Part shown: positions 30,056-39,560 of the stretch, in pieces
How the letters are laid out: each line of letters begins with the position of its first letter
Position numbering within the stretch: position 1 is the first letter of the stretch
Assembly: GCA_965178655.1 (NCBI GenBank)
Contig: OZ238266.1
Coordinates: 310,001 to 374,000, forward strand
DNA from: GCA-2733415 sp965178655
GTDB taxonomy: Bacteria; Bacteroidota; Bacteroidia; Flavobacteriales; Flavobacteriaceae
Direction of reading: 5' to 3'
Length of the DNA stretch: 64,000 bases
Program-made: the position numbers and the translations under genes
Notes under the pieces: generated by a model
What the model saw: the letters and a program-made list of their open reading frames with translations, nothing else
Told to the model about the DNA's origin: nothing
The model's database searches: none

Positions 30056-31810
30056 TTACTTCCCTTCCATTTTATCTTTAAGAGCTTGTAACGCATCGTT
30101 AGTGTCTCCTAAAGTTGTTTTATCGGCAGTTGCTGCTTTTTTAGCTGCTGCTTTTACGTTTTTCTCTTCTTCTTCTCTAAATAGAGCTGTATGAGAAGCT
30201 ACTACACGTTTAAAATCTTTGTTAAATTCAATGATTTTAAATTCAGCTGAATCACCTTTTTTCAATTTAGATCCGTCTTCTTTCTCTAAGTGACGAGAAG
30301 GAATAAATGCAACGATATCTTCATTAATTGTTAGTGTAGCACCTTTATCAACCATTTCATCAATAGTTGCTGTATGTACAGTTCCTAATCCGAATTCAGC
30401 TTCATATTTATCCCAAGGGTTTTCTTGAGTTTGTTTATGACCTAAAGAGATTTTTCTACCTTCAACATCTAATTCTAATACTACAACATCTAATTTATCA
30501 CCTACGGCAACAAAATCTGATGGATGCTTGATTTTCTTAGTCCAAGATAAGTCAGAGATGTAAATTAATCCATCAATTCCTTCTTCTAATTCTAAGAATA
30601 CACCAAAGTTAGTAAAGTTACGTACTGTTCCTGAATGTGTAGAACCTACAGGGAACTTAGTAGTAATATCTGTCCATGGATCTTGCGTTAATTGCTTGAT
30701 ACCAAGAGACATTTTACGGTCTTCTCTATCTAGTGTTAATACAACAGCTTCTACTTCGTCTCCGATTTTTACAAAATCTTGAGCCGAACGTAAGTGTGTT
30801 GACCATGACATTTCAGATACGTGAATTAATCCTTCAACGCCTTGAGATACTTCAATAAATGCACCGTAATCAGCAATAACAACTACTTTTCCGTTTACTT
30901 TATCACCAACTTTTAAGTCAGCATCTAAAGCTTCCCATGGGTGAGCACTTAATTGTTTTAATCCTAATTGAATTCTTGATTTCTTATCATCAAAGTCTAA
31001 GATTACAACATTTAATTTTTGGTCTAACTCAACAATCTCATTTGGATGGCTAATTCTTGACCAAGATAAATCTGTAATATGTACTAATCCGTCAACACCT
31101 CCAAGATCAATAAATACACCGTAAGAAGTAATGTTTTTAACAATACCTTCTAGTACTTGACCTTTTTCTAATTGACCAATAATTTCTTTCTTTTGGATTT
31201 CGATATCCGCTTCAATAAGCGCTTTATGAGATACAACAACGTTTTTAAATTCATGGTTGATTTTTACAACTTTGAATTCCATTGTTTTATTTACATACTG
31301 ATCGTAATCTCTAATAGGCTTCACATCTATTTGAGAACCTGGCAAGAATGCCTCAATTCCAAATACATCAACGATCATACCTCCTTTAGTTCTACATTTT
31401 ACAAAACCGTTAACAATTTCTCCAGTTTCCTGAGCGCTATTAACTCTGTCCCAAGCTTTGATTACTCTTGCTTTTCTGTGAGATAATACTAATTGTCCTG
31501 TTTTGTCTTCTCTAATGTCTACAAGAACCTCTACTTTATCTCCAACTTTTAAATCTGGGTTGTAACGGAATTCATTTAATGAAATTACGCCTTCAGATTT
31601 TGCATTAATGTCGATAATAGCTTCTCTTTCTGTAAGGTGAACAATTGTTCCTTCAACTACTGTATCATCTTCTGTGTCTACAAAGTTTTCGGCAACTAAT
31701 TTTTCGAACTCTTCTAATACTGCATCTTCTACTTGGTCAATTCCTTCTTGGTAATTGTGCCAGTCAAAATCTGCTAAAAATTGTTCTTGTGTTTTTGTGT
31801 CTTCAGCCAT
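30056..31810 (-). CDS. rpsA: 30S ribosomal protein S1
   Basis: 584-residue RNA-binding ribosomal protein with six S1 (OB-fold) domains from about 48 to 545. Repeats three to five are the clearest, each with the pattern YGVFIDLGGVDGLVHITDLSW and about 85 residues apart. In Bacteroidota, where Shine-Dalgarno pairing is rarely used, S1 is thought important for mRNA recruitment. It has its own promoter (31928-31958) and a 110-nt leader, and lies downstream of cmk. Confidence 0.97.
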   Translation of the reverse strand: MAEDTKTQEQFLADFDWHNYQEGIDQVEDAVLEEFEKLVAENFVDTEDDTVVEGTIVHLTEREAIIDINAKSEGVISLNEFRYNPDLKVGDKVEVLVDIREDKTGQLVLSHRKARVIKAWDRVNSAQETGEIVNGFVKCRTKGGMIVDVFGIEAFLPGSQIDVKPIRDYDQYVNKTMEFKVVKINHEFKNVVVSHKALIEADIEIQKKEIIGQLEKGQVLEGIVKNITSYGVFIDLGGVDGLVHITDLSWSRISHPNEIVELDQKLNVVILDFDDKKSRIQLGLKQLSAHPWEALDADLKVGDKVNGKVVVIADYGAFIEVSQGVEGLIHVSEMSWSTHLRSAQDFVKIGDEVEAVVLTLDREDRKMSLGIKQLTQDPWTDITTKFPVGSTHSGTVRNFTNFGVFLELEEGIDGLIYISDLSWTKKIKHPSDFVAVGDKLDVVVLELDVEGRKISLGHKQTQENPWDKYEAEFGLGTVHTATIDEMVDKGATLTINEDIVAFIPSRHLEKEDGSKLKKGDSAEFKIIEFNKDFKRVVASHTALFREEEEKNVKAAAKKAATADKTTLGDTNDALQALKDKMEGK

Positions 31811-31927
31811 GGCTGTGGTATTAATTTGTATTCTGAAATTGTTTTAAGTACTTAAGCATACAACATCAGAAGTTGTTATGATTGTTTTTTATAGTCCCTC
31901 TTGTACTTAATTCTGCTAAAAGGACTG

Positions 31928-31958
31928 CGAAATTACAATTATATTAATTGATTTGCAA
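31928..31958 (-). promoter_or_regulatory. Promoter of rpsA
   Basis: On the minus strand TTG (31958-31956), a 20-bp spacer, then TAATTTCG (31935-31928), one mismatch from TAnnTTTG. The predicted transcript leader is about 110 nt. Confidence 0.55.
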
Positions 31959-32061
31959 CCTATTACCATTCAAATTAGCTTGAATTTATGTGTTTTTAGT
32001 GAAATTTATTCTGAAAGAAGGACTTGTTATGCTTTTATAACTCAAAAAGATGCTTGAACGC

Positions 32062-32760
32062 TTAGTTTTTAGCTGTTTTTAAAGCTACTAAATCCATTAT
32101 TTTCTCAAACTGAGCTGCCTTACTGAGTGACGAGTTATCTATTTCAAAAGCATCGTTAGCTTTTACTAGTGGAGAAACTGCTCTGTGGGTATCTAAATAG
32201 TCTCGTTCTTCTACGTTTTGCAACACCTCCTTAAACGTAACATTATCGCCTTTTTCTATAAGCTCATCATACCTGCGTTGCGCACGTACTTGTGCTGAAG
32301 CGGTCATAAACAGTTTTAGCTCTGCTTCTGGAAAAACCACTGTACCAATATCTCTACCGTCCATAACAACACCTTTACTTAGTCCGATTATTTGCTGTTG
32401 CGCCACTAAAAACTCACGTACTTCTTTCACCTCAGCAACTCTACTAACAAAGGAAGACACATACATTGTTCTAATTTCTTTTTCGACATTAACCTCATTA
32501 AGGTAAACCTCAGCAAAATTGACATCTGCATTAAAAATAAACGATATGGTTATTTGAGAAAGGCTGTTGATTAAATCATTGGTGTTAAAATGGGTTTCTG
32601 ATATATGTTTTTGCTGTAATGCAAACAGCGCTACTGACCTATACATTGCTCCAGTATCTACATACACATAGCCCAATTTATTAGCCAATTGTTTGGCTAT
32701 GGTACTTTTACCTGTAGAGGAATACCCATCTATAGCAATAATGATCTTATTGTTTTTCAA
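32062..32760 (-). CDS. cmk: Cytidylate kinase
   Basis: Phosphorylates CMP and dCMP. The P-loop IAIDGYSSTGKST (about 8-20) is the Bacteroidota version of the family motif, followed by VDTGAMYRSVA and the MDGRDIGTVVFPEA stretch, with RRYDELIEKG in the lid. 232 residues, normal length. The porQ gene ends 5 bp upstream, and this porQ-cmk pairing is familiar in Flavobacteriaceae. Confidence 0.95.
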   Translation of the reverse strand: MKNNKIIIAIDGYSSTGKSTIAKQLANKLGYVYVDTGAMYRSVALFALQQKHISETHFNTNDLINSLSQITISFIFNADVNFAEVYLNEVNVEKEIRTMYVSSFVSRVAEVKEVREFLVAQQQIIGLSKGVVMDGRDIGTVVFPEAELKLFMTASAQVRAQRRYDELIEKGDNVTFKEVLQNVEERDYLDTHRAVSPLVKANDAFEIDNSSLSKAAQFEKIMDLVALKTAKN

Positions 32761-32765
32761 TGTAA

Positions 32766-33785
32766 TTATAGTTTTATGTTTAATCCAAAAGTGTGTACGC
32801 TTGCTGCAGCACTATATTTTTGGTAGCCGTAATTTACTCTAAACTTATTAAGTTTAATTCCAAATCCTGCTGTAATTCCTGCAAAAACTCTGTTGCCTTC
32901 AATTTTTAACTCGTGTCCTCTTCTAAAATTATATCCAAAACGAAGGTTTAGTGCTTTGCCATGAAACAATTCTCCTCCAATAACAATATGTCTCATAAAT
33001 GTATTTAAAACACTTATATCTTCTTGTGTTTCTACACCATTTAAGTCAACTGTTGCTCTATTAGAGTTCTGAAAAGACACGTCCCATTCTTGTAGGTTTT
33101 CAAAAACCACATGCCATTTCAATGGTAGGTTTTCTAGTGTTTTAGCAAAAGCTATATCTACATGAAAAGGAATACTTTCTTTAGTGTTTTCATAAGCTGT
33201 AAACTGTGTTCCTATATTTGAAACTACTATTGTTACTAGTGATCTTTGTTCGGGAAAAGTATATAGTGCAGCAATGTCTAGAGCGCCTCCTGTAGAGGAA
33301 TAGGTTTCTAGCTTTGAACTGATTAATTTACCATTTACCCCTAGTTTTAAGTTGGTATCTGGAACTGCATACATGTAGCCTATTGTTAGCGAAAATTCAT
33401 TCCCTGAAAAATCAGTCGTTGAAACACCGTTTTCATCATAACCTTTAAACGTTCCGTAATCTATATAAGAGATACCTCCTGAAAAAATATGTTTATCATT
33501 AGAAAAAGATTTTGCAAAAGCAGCACTACCATAGGTAATATCGGCAAAATAATTTACAAAGTTCAATGATATTTGTCCGTCCATCTCACTATTAATAGCT
33601 GCCGGATTATATAATGACTGTACAGAATCCCAATCGTTATTAGTCAACACTTTCCCTCCTAAAGCTGCTGCCCTTGGCGAGGATACTAAGTTTAAAAACT
33701 CATAGGTATTTGCCCCTCCTATTTGCGCATAAGAAAGTAGCGAAAACCCGGATACAACTATTATTTTTAGAATATTTTTTATCAC
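32766..33785 (-). CDS. porQ: Type IX secretion system protein PorQ
   Basis: Outer-membrane barrel-like protein of 339 residues needed with PorU, PorV and PorZ for anchoring cargo at the cell surface. A signal peptide (about 1-20, ending SYAQ) is followed by the family start GGANTYEFLNLVSSPRAAALGG, and by repeated amphipathic strands to the end at FGLNIKL. It lies between lon and cmk. The rest of the attachment complex is not in the window; porX at 61.6 kb is another type IX gene. Confidence 0.9.
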   Translation of the reverse strand: MIKNILKIIVVSGFSLLSYAQIGGANTYEFLNLVSSPRAAALGGKVLTNNDWDSVQSLYNPAAINSEMDGQISLNFVNYFADITYGSAAFAKSFSNDKHIFSGGISYIDYGTFKGYDENGVSTTDFSGNEFSLTIGYMYAVPDTNLKLGVNGKLISSKLETYSSTGGALDIAALYTFPEQRSLVTIVVSNIGTQFTAYENTKESIPFHVDIAFAKTLENLPLKWHVVFENLQEWDVSFQNSNRATVDLNGVETQEDISVLNTFMRHIVIGGELFHGKALNLRFGYNFRRGHELKIEGNRVFAGITAGFGIKLNKFRVNYGYQKYSAAASVHTFGLNIKL

Positions 33786-33880
33786 CTCTTAATAAAGATT
33801 ACTTCGTAATTTTGTTGGTTTTATTAAAAATATGCAATAAAAATACTTTAAAGCATTGTTTGCACAAAACAAAACAAGTG

Positions 33881-36343
33881 TTATTTCAATAAACTTTTTT
33901 TGTTTTTCACATTCTGTGCTGTTACTGCAATAGCAATAACGTCTTCCATTGTTGATACATAATGGAATTTAAGCCCTTTTAAATAGCTTTCTTTTATCTC
34001 TAAAACATCTTTTTCGTTTTCTTTACAAAGAATGATTTCTTTGATTTTAGCGCGCTTTGCTGCTAATATTTTTTCTTTTATTCCTCCTACTGGCAGCACT
34101 TTTCCTCTTAAAGTAATTTCACCTGTCATTGCTAGGCTCTTCTTGACCTTCTTTTGCGTAAAAAGCGATACTAATGAAGTTAGCGTTGTTATACCTGCAC
34201 TAGGGCCATCTTTTGGTGTTGCCCCTTCAGGAACGTGAATATGTACATTATATTGCTCAAACAGTGCTACATTAATATTAAATTTTTCTGCATTTGCTTT
34301 TAAGTACTGTAACGCTATTGTTGCAGACTCTTTCATAACCTTTCCTAAGTTTCCTGTAACCGAAAGCGTGCCTTTACCTTTGGTTAAAATAGACTCTATA
34401 AATAAAATATCGCCTCCAACTCTTGTCCATGCCAAGCCAGTAACTACTCCCGCAACATCATTGTTTTCATATTTATCTCGCTCTAAACGTGCAGGACCTA
34501 ATATTTCTACAATTTTTTCTTTGGTTATTTTAACATCATACGCCTCTTCCATAGCAATTGACTTTGCTACATACCTAACAACCTTTGCTGTTTTTTTATC
34601 TAAACCACGTACACCAGACTCTCTAGTATATCCTTCAATAATTAATTCTAGTGCTGCTTTGCCAATGCTAATATCTGCTTTTTTCAAACCATGTTCTGTT
34701 GTCTGCTTAGCAACAAGATGCTTTTTGGCTATCTCTACTTTTTCTTCAATAGTATAACCACTAACATCAATGATTTCCATACGGTCTCTTAACGCAGGCT
34801 GTATAGTTGATAAGTCATTGGCAGTAGCTATAAATAGCACTTTAGACAAATCATAACCTACCTCTAAGAAGTTATCATGGAAATCTTCATTTTGTTCTGG
34901 ATCAAGCACTTCTAGCATTGCTGAAGAAGGGTCTCCTTGGTGAGAGTTAGACAGCTTATCAATTTCATCTAACACAAAAACCGGATTAGAAGCACCTGCC
35001 TTTTTAATACTCTGTATTAAACGACCAGGCATTGCACCGATGTATGTTTTACGATGCCCTCTAATTTCCGCTTCATCACGCAATCCGCCTAATGATATGC
35101 GCACATACTCACGTCCTAATGCTTCTGCGATAGACTTCCCTAAAGATGTTTTTCCTACTCCTGGAGGTCCATACAAACATAGTATAGGCGATTTCATATC
35201 GTTACGTAATTTTAATACAGCTAAGTATTCTATAATTCTACGCTTAACATCTTCTAAACCATAGTGATCTCTATCTAGTATTTTTTGAGCGCGCTTTAAG
35301 TCAAATTTATCTTTTGTAAATTCATTCCAAGGCAACTCTAAAAACAGTTCTAAGTAATTACGTTGTACAGAATACTCTGCAACTTGCGGATTCATTCTAC
35401 TCATTTTCATAATTTCCTTATTAAAATGAGTGGCCGTTTCTTTATTCCATTTTTTAGCTTTCGCTTTTTGTTTTAGTGCTTCTACTTCTGCCTCATAAGA
35501 CACTCCTCCTAATTCTTCTTGAATAGTTTTTATTTGCTGCTGCAAGAAGTATTCTCTTTGTTGCTTATCTAAATCATTTCTAACTTTGGACTGAATATCG
35601 TTTTTTAACGATAGCTTTTGCATTTGCATATCCATATGCTTTAGCGTAGCCATAGCTCTATCTGATAGTGCTTTTATTTCTAGCAATGCTTGTTTATCCT
35701 TTACATTTAAACTCATATTCGAAGAAATGAAGTTTATTAGAAAAGAACTACTTTCAATGTTTTTTATAGCAAAAGAGGCTTCAGTAGGGATGTTAGGACT
35801 TTCTTTTATGATACGTAAAGAGAGTTCTTTAATAGAATCTATTATTGCTTTAAACTCTTTTTCTGCAAGTTTTTCTTTTACTTTCTCTTCAGGAACTTCA
35901 TCTACTGAAGCAATTAGATATGGGTCTTCTTTAACAATCTCTCTAATAGAAAACTTTTTCATACCCTGAATAATAACCGTTGTATTACCGTCAGGCATTT
36001 TTAATACCCTAAGAATTTTTGCAACAGTACCTGTTGTATGTATATCTTCTACTGATGGGTCTTCTACTGATGGATTTTTCTGAGCTACAACTCCTATTAT
36101 CGTTTTCTTTTTATAGGCATCGTTTAATAGCTTAATAGATTTATCTCGACCAGCAGTAATAGGTATTACCACTCCCGGAAATAATACGGTATTACGCAAT
36201 GGTAGTATTGGTAATTCTTGCGGAACAGCTTCTTTTTCAATTTCTTCTTCATCTTCCGTTGTCATTAACGGAATAAATTCTGCATCTTCATCTATAGTTT
36301 GTAGTGACAAACTGTCTATGTTTAAAAATTCTGAATTGCTCAT
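33881..36343 (-). CDS. lon: ATP-dependent protease La (Lon)
   Basis: 820-residue cytosolic AAA+ protease. The N-terminal substrate domain begins at PILPLRNTVLFPGVVIPI (about 44-61), the AAA+ module has GPPGVGKTS and VFVLDEIDKL, and the C-terminal protease domain has the catalytic serine in PKDGPSAGI (S715) and the lysine in GGIKEKILAAKRAKI. Complete, with an acidic N-terminal extension. Stand-alone gene, flanked upstream by a terminator for the convergently separated neighbour. Confidence 0.97.
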   Translation of the reverse strand: MSNSEFLNIDSLSLQTIDEDAEFIPLMTTEDEEEIEKEAVPQELPILPLRNTVLFPGVVIPITAGRDKSIKLLNDAYKKKTIIGVVAQKNPSVEDPSVEDIHTTGTVAKILRVLKMPDGNTTVIIQGMKKFSIREIVKEDPYLIASVDEVPEEKVKEKLAEKEFKAIIDSIKELSLRIIKESPNIPTEASFAIKNIESSSFLINFISSNMSLNVKDKQALLEIKALSDRAMATLKHMDMQMQKLSLKNDIQSKVRNDLDKQQREYFLQQQIKTIQEELGGVSYEAEVEALKQKAKAKKWNKETATHFNKEIMKMSRMNPQVAEYSVQRNYLELFLELPWNEFTKDKFDLKRAQKILDRDHYGLEDVKRRIIEYLAVLKLRNDMKSPILCLYGPPGVGKTSLGKSIAEALGREYVRISLGGLRDEAEIRGHRKTYIGAMPGRLIQSIKKAGASNPVFVLDEIDKLSNSHQGDPSSAMLEVLDPEQNEDFHDNFLEVGYDLSKVLFIATANDLSTIQPALRDRMEIIDVSGYTIEEKVEIAKKHLVAKQTTEHGLKKADISIGKAALELIIEGYTRESGVRGLDKKTAKVVRYVAKSIAMEEAYDVKITKEKIVEILGPARLERDKYENNDVAGVVTGLAWTRVGGDILFIESILTKGKGTLSVTGNLGKVMKESATIALQYLKANAEKFNINVALFEQYNVHIHVPEGATPKDGPSAGITTLTSLVSLFTQKKVKKSLAMTGEITLRGKVLPVGGIKEKILAAKRAKIKEIILCKENEKDVLEIKESYLKGLKFHYVSTMEDVIAIAVTAQNVKNKKSLLK

Positions 36344-36454
36344 ATAATATTTTTGTCATTCTGTCATTACAACAGTATGGTATTGAATTGATTTCTTTTA
36401 TTATCTAGTAACACCTATAATGGGACAATTAGTATGCCACTCTTATTTATACTC

Positions 36455-36489
36455 AAAAAAAAGCCACGCTCATAGCGTGGCTTTTTTTT
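36455..36489. terminator. Intrinsic terminator downstream of the repeat lipoprotein gene
   Basis: Perfect 15-bp inverted repeat (36455-36469 and 36475-36489) with core GCCACGC/GCGTGGC and A and T runs. It serves the minus-strand gene that ends at 36511. Confidence 0.92.
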
Positions 36490-36510
36490 GAATAATTTAC
36501 ATATAATGAA

Positions 36511-38046
36511 TTAATCTTCTGTATAACTTACATTAAATTCACCATCGGTTACTAAATACCATTGTGCTGGATCTTCACCTATAGACATAGATACAAAACT
36601 AAATGTACCCGAAATTTCTTGTGCTGCTTGGTTATGCGCTGTAATATTTAAACCTCTTTTTACAACTACTCCACCATCTGTATATGGTATTTTGTTAAAA
36701 GCACCATCAGTAAAAGACACAGAAAAATATTCCATAAAATATGGATCTGTTCCGTTTTGAACTTCTGTGATATTAGAAATAGTATCGCCATCACAATCTG
36801 CATCTGCCCAAGTTGTATTGTACACATTATAACCATTATATCCTGCAGCTTGAATAGGGTCACAAGGGTTATCTGTTGCAGTACCATTAGCTACTTCGTC
36901 TTCATTAGAAACGCCATCGCCATCTGTGTCTTCATTTCCGTTTAATACGCCATCGCCATCACAATCGGCTGCTGCCCATATAGCATTTGTTGACATGAAA
37001 CCGTTGTATCCAACTGCTTGTACTGGAAGACATGGGTCTATAATTGCTGCGGCATCTACTTCATTAATATCTAATACCCCATCACCGTCTGTATCTGTAT
37101 TAGCCCCGTAAGGGTCTGTGTTATCTGCCGTTGTTGCAGGGTCTCCATCAGGACCGTTTAACTCCTCTTGATTGCTTATTCCATCAGCATCAGCATCTCC
37201 TGCTAGCCATATTGCATTATTTGCATTATACATAATATAACCTGCTGGTTGCATCGGTGCTGAAGGGTCAGAATCATTAACATCATCTTCTGCTCGCACA
37301 CCATCACCATCAGCATCTGTAAGCACTACTGTTGGTGTAAAGTATTTTCTTCCGTCAAAATTATATGTTCCAGTTATTAACTTATTATCAGTATCTATAT
37401 CTATTGATATATCGCCGTTTGTTTCTGTGTTTGGTGCGTTTAATACCAATGCTCCTGCGCCTCCTGTAGTATACATTGCGGTATTAATGATAGACGGATT
37501 GTCTACCTGAGGACCAAAAGTATAACTCCCTGAAGCATCTGTTTGTAATACCATTTTTACAGACTCGCCAATTGCGCCTTTTACGCCTCGTATGGTAGTA
37601 ACACCACTTAATATTGTAACTATAGGAGTATCTGCTTGCCAAAGTGATTCATCAAAAGTCATGTGTAAGTCTTTTTGAATAGTAGCTTCGGACACTGCTG
37701 TTGTACTTGTACTGTACCTAGCCGAATGTGAAGTGTCTGTTCCTTCTAAAACATATGGAGTAGCTACTGAGTTTACAGCAACATTATAAGGCATACGTAA
37801 TGATATTACTTCATTTCCGCGTCTTCCGTTAATTGTTATTATTGAGTTTTCTAATGTAGCTGTTGTAATATCTACCTCAAAATCACTGCCATCAATTACT
37901 GCTGAAAATGTTCCTGCCGAGATTGGCTCTGGATCTACAGGGTCGATAATTAAAGTAGGGTCAAGTGCGGCAGGTGCCTCTGCTGTACATGCTAAAAACA
38001 TAACTGAAATAGAAAACAAAACAGTCGCTCTTTTTAAAATTTTCAT
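36511..38046 (-). CDS. Lipoprotein with calcium-binding thrombospondin type 3 repeats, DUF6252-like ends
   Basis: 511 residues. Lipobox FLAC (about 17-20). The N-terminal part (about 45-235) has FSAVIDGSDFEVD and later ITGTYNFDGRKYF, as in DUF6252 lipoproteins. A central block (about 240-430) holds three repeats of about 50 residues with pattern QxxGYxxxxxNxxWxxADxDGDG and several DxDGDGxxNxxE calcium loops. The C-terminal part (SFTDGAFNKIPYTDG, ISGTFSFVSM) again looks DUF6252-like. I see no type IX C-terminal sorting domain. Probably an outer-surface, calcium-stabilised protein; function unknown. Confidence 0.8.
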   Translation of the reverse strand: MKILKRATVLFSISVMFLACTAEAPAALDPTLIIDPVDPEPISAGTFSAVIDGSDFEVDITTATLENSIITINGRRGNEVISLRMPYNVAVNSVATPYVLEGTDTSHSARYSTSTTAVSEATIQKDLHMTFDESLWQADTPIVTILSGVTTIRGVKGAIGESVKMVLQTDASGSYTFGPQVDNPSIINTAMYTTGGAGALVLNAPNTETNGDISIDIDTDNKLITGTYNFDGRKYFTPTVVLTDADGDGVRAEDDVNDSDPSAPMQPAGYIMYNANNAIWLAGDADADGISNQEELNGPDGDPATTADNTDPYGANTDTDGDGVLDINEVDAAAIIDPCLPVQAVGYNGFMSTNAIWAAADCDGDGVLNGNEDTDGDGVSNEDEVANGTATDNPCDPIQAAGYNGYNVYNTTWADADCDGDTISNITEVQNGTDPYFMEYFSVSFTDGAFNKIPYTDGGVVVKRGLNITAHNQAAQEISGTFSFVSMSIGEDPAQWYLVTDGEFNVSYTED

Positions 38047-38112
38047 AATTAAGATAAGTATTTGTAGGTGGTTTAATTTGAGTTAATAAGCAACAAACAT
38101 AACGAAAAATAT

Positions 38113-39402
38113 TTAATTTTTAGGCACTCTAAACAGAAGAAACACGCTTATCACAAAGAAGACTATCAAAGATAGTATTGCATTTCTCATAGAACCCGTT
38201 AGTATTTCAACCGAAGCAAATATTCCCATACCAATAACAATGCCTACTTTTTCGGCAACATCAAAAAAACTAAAGTATGAAGTGGTGTCCTTTGTTTGTG
38301 GTAAAAACTTTGAATATGTAGAGCGCGATAAGGACTGTATGCCCCCCATAACAACCCCAACAATTGCCGCAGTAATAAAAAACATTACAGGCGTTACTAC
38401 ATGATATGCTACAATACATATGCCTATCCAGATAATATTAATTACAACTAAAGTAGCAATATTACCTATTTTTTTTGCAACCCACACTGTTAGGTATGCC
38501 CCTGCTATAGCTATTATTTGTATTATTAAAATGGTTACTATCAACCCTAAGGTTTTATCTATTCCGTTTGCCTCCCATTCAACTTCATGCTCTCCAAAAA
38601 ACGAAGCAACCAACATTACTGTTTGTACCGCCATACTATACATGAAAAATGCCGCCAAGTATCGCTTTAACTTTGTCTGCCCCTGCAAGTCTCTCCAAAC
38701 CTGTCTTAATTCTTTATAACCATTAAAGAACACTTGCCTAGAGATTATGTTTTTATTTGTAAAGTCTGGCAAGTATTTATACGTATACTGGCTAAAAATT
38801 AACCACCAAACACCCACCATAACAAAAGAAAGGCGCATCATTTGAAGTGCATTTTCTTTAGGAACAGACAATATCATTACTAGATTTACAATCAATAATA
38901 ACACACTTCCCATATACCCCAAAGCATAGCCTTTTGCACTAACAGCGTCTTGTTGGTCTTTATGTGCTATATCGGGTAAATATGAATTATAAAACACTAG
39001 ACTTCCCCAAAATCCTATTAAAGCAAGTATGTAACAGAGTAAGCTTGCATAAATATATGTGACCGAGAAAAAATACAAAGCACTACACGAAATCGCTCCT
39101 AGATAACAGAAGAATTTTAAAAAAAACTTCTTATTTCCTTTGTAATCTGCAATACCTGATAGTATTGGCGATATTAACGCGACCACTAAAAAACCAACTG
39201 CCGTAACATAAGTCATTAGTGCTGTGTGCGACATAGATACCGAAAAAACAGTAATGGCATCTAACCCCATTCTTGATAAATATGCACCTATAAATAATGG
39301 AAATATTGACGACACAATAACTAAACTATACACCGAGTTTGCCCAATCATAAAACGCCCAAGCATTCAGTATTTTTTTAGATCCTTTTTTAAATGGTTTC
39401 AT
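38113..39402 (-). CDS. MFS transporter, UMF1 family
   Basis: 429 residues with about 12 hydrophobic segments. The N-terminus LNAWAFYDWANSVYSLV is the diagnostic start of UMF1 (Atg22-like) permeases, and PILSGIADYKGNKKFFLKFF is the MFS loop 2-3 motif. A conserved QSLSRSTYSKFLPQTKDTTSYFSFFD follows in the second half. Substrate unknown; relatives are linked to export of amino acids or other small solutes. Stand-alone gene. Confidence 0.9.
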   Translation of the reverse strand: MKPFKKGSKKILNAWAFYDWANSVYSLVIVSSIFPLFIGAYLSRMGLDAITVFSVSMSHTALMTYVTAVGFLVVALISPILSGIADYKGNKKFFLKFFCYLGAISCSALYFFSVTYIYASLLCYILALIGFWGSLVFYNSYLPDIAHKDQQDAVSAKGYALGYMGSVLLLIVNLVMILSVPKENALQMMRLSFVMVGVWWLIFSQYTYKYLPDFTNKNIISRQVFFNGYKELRQVWRDLQGQTKLKRYLAAFFMYSMAVQTVMLVASFFGEHEVEWEANGIDKTLGLIVTILIIQIIAIAGAYLTVWVAKKIGNIATLVVINIIWIGICIVAYHVVTPVMFFITAAIVGVVMGGIQSLSRSTYSKFLPQTKDTTSYFSFFDVAEKVGIVIGMGIFASVEILTGSMRNAILSLIVFFVISVFLLFRVPKN

Positions 39403-39560
39403 TGTAATATGTGTTCGTTAATTTCTTATTTTGACCAATCTCAAAACTACAAAAAAAATAACATTTAAATAGTTATCACATTTTTGAGGCACTCCTCTAT
39501 ATATATTCAATTTCATTTTGTAAATTCGTAGCTTAATTTTACTATAAAAAATTCAACAAC

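Noticed and set aside
36511..38046. Type IX secretion cargo
   Set aside because: No recognisable C-terminal sorting domain, and the protein has a lipobox instead of a plain signal peptide.
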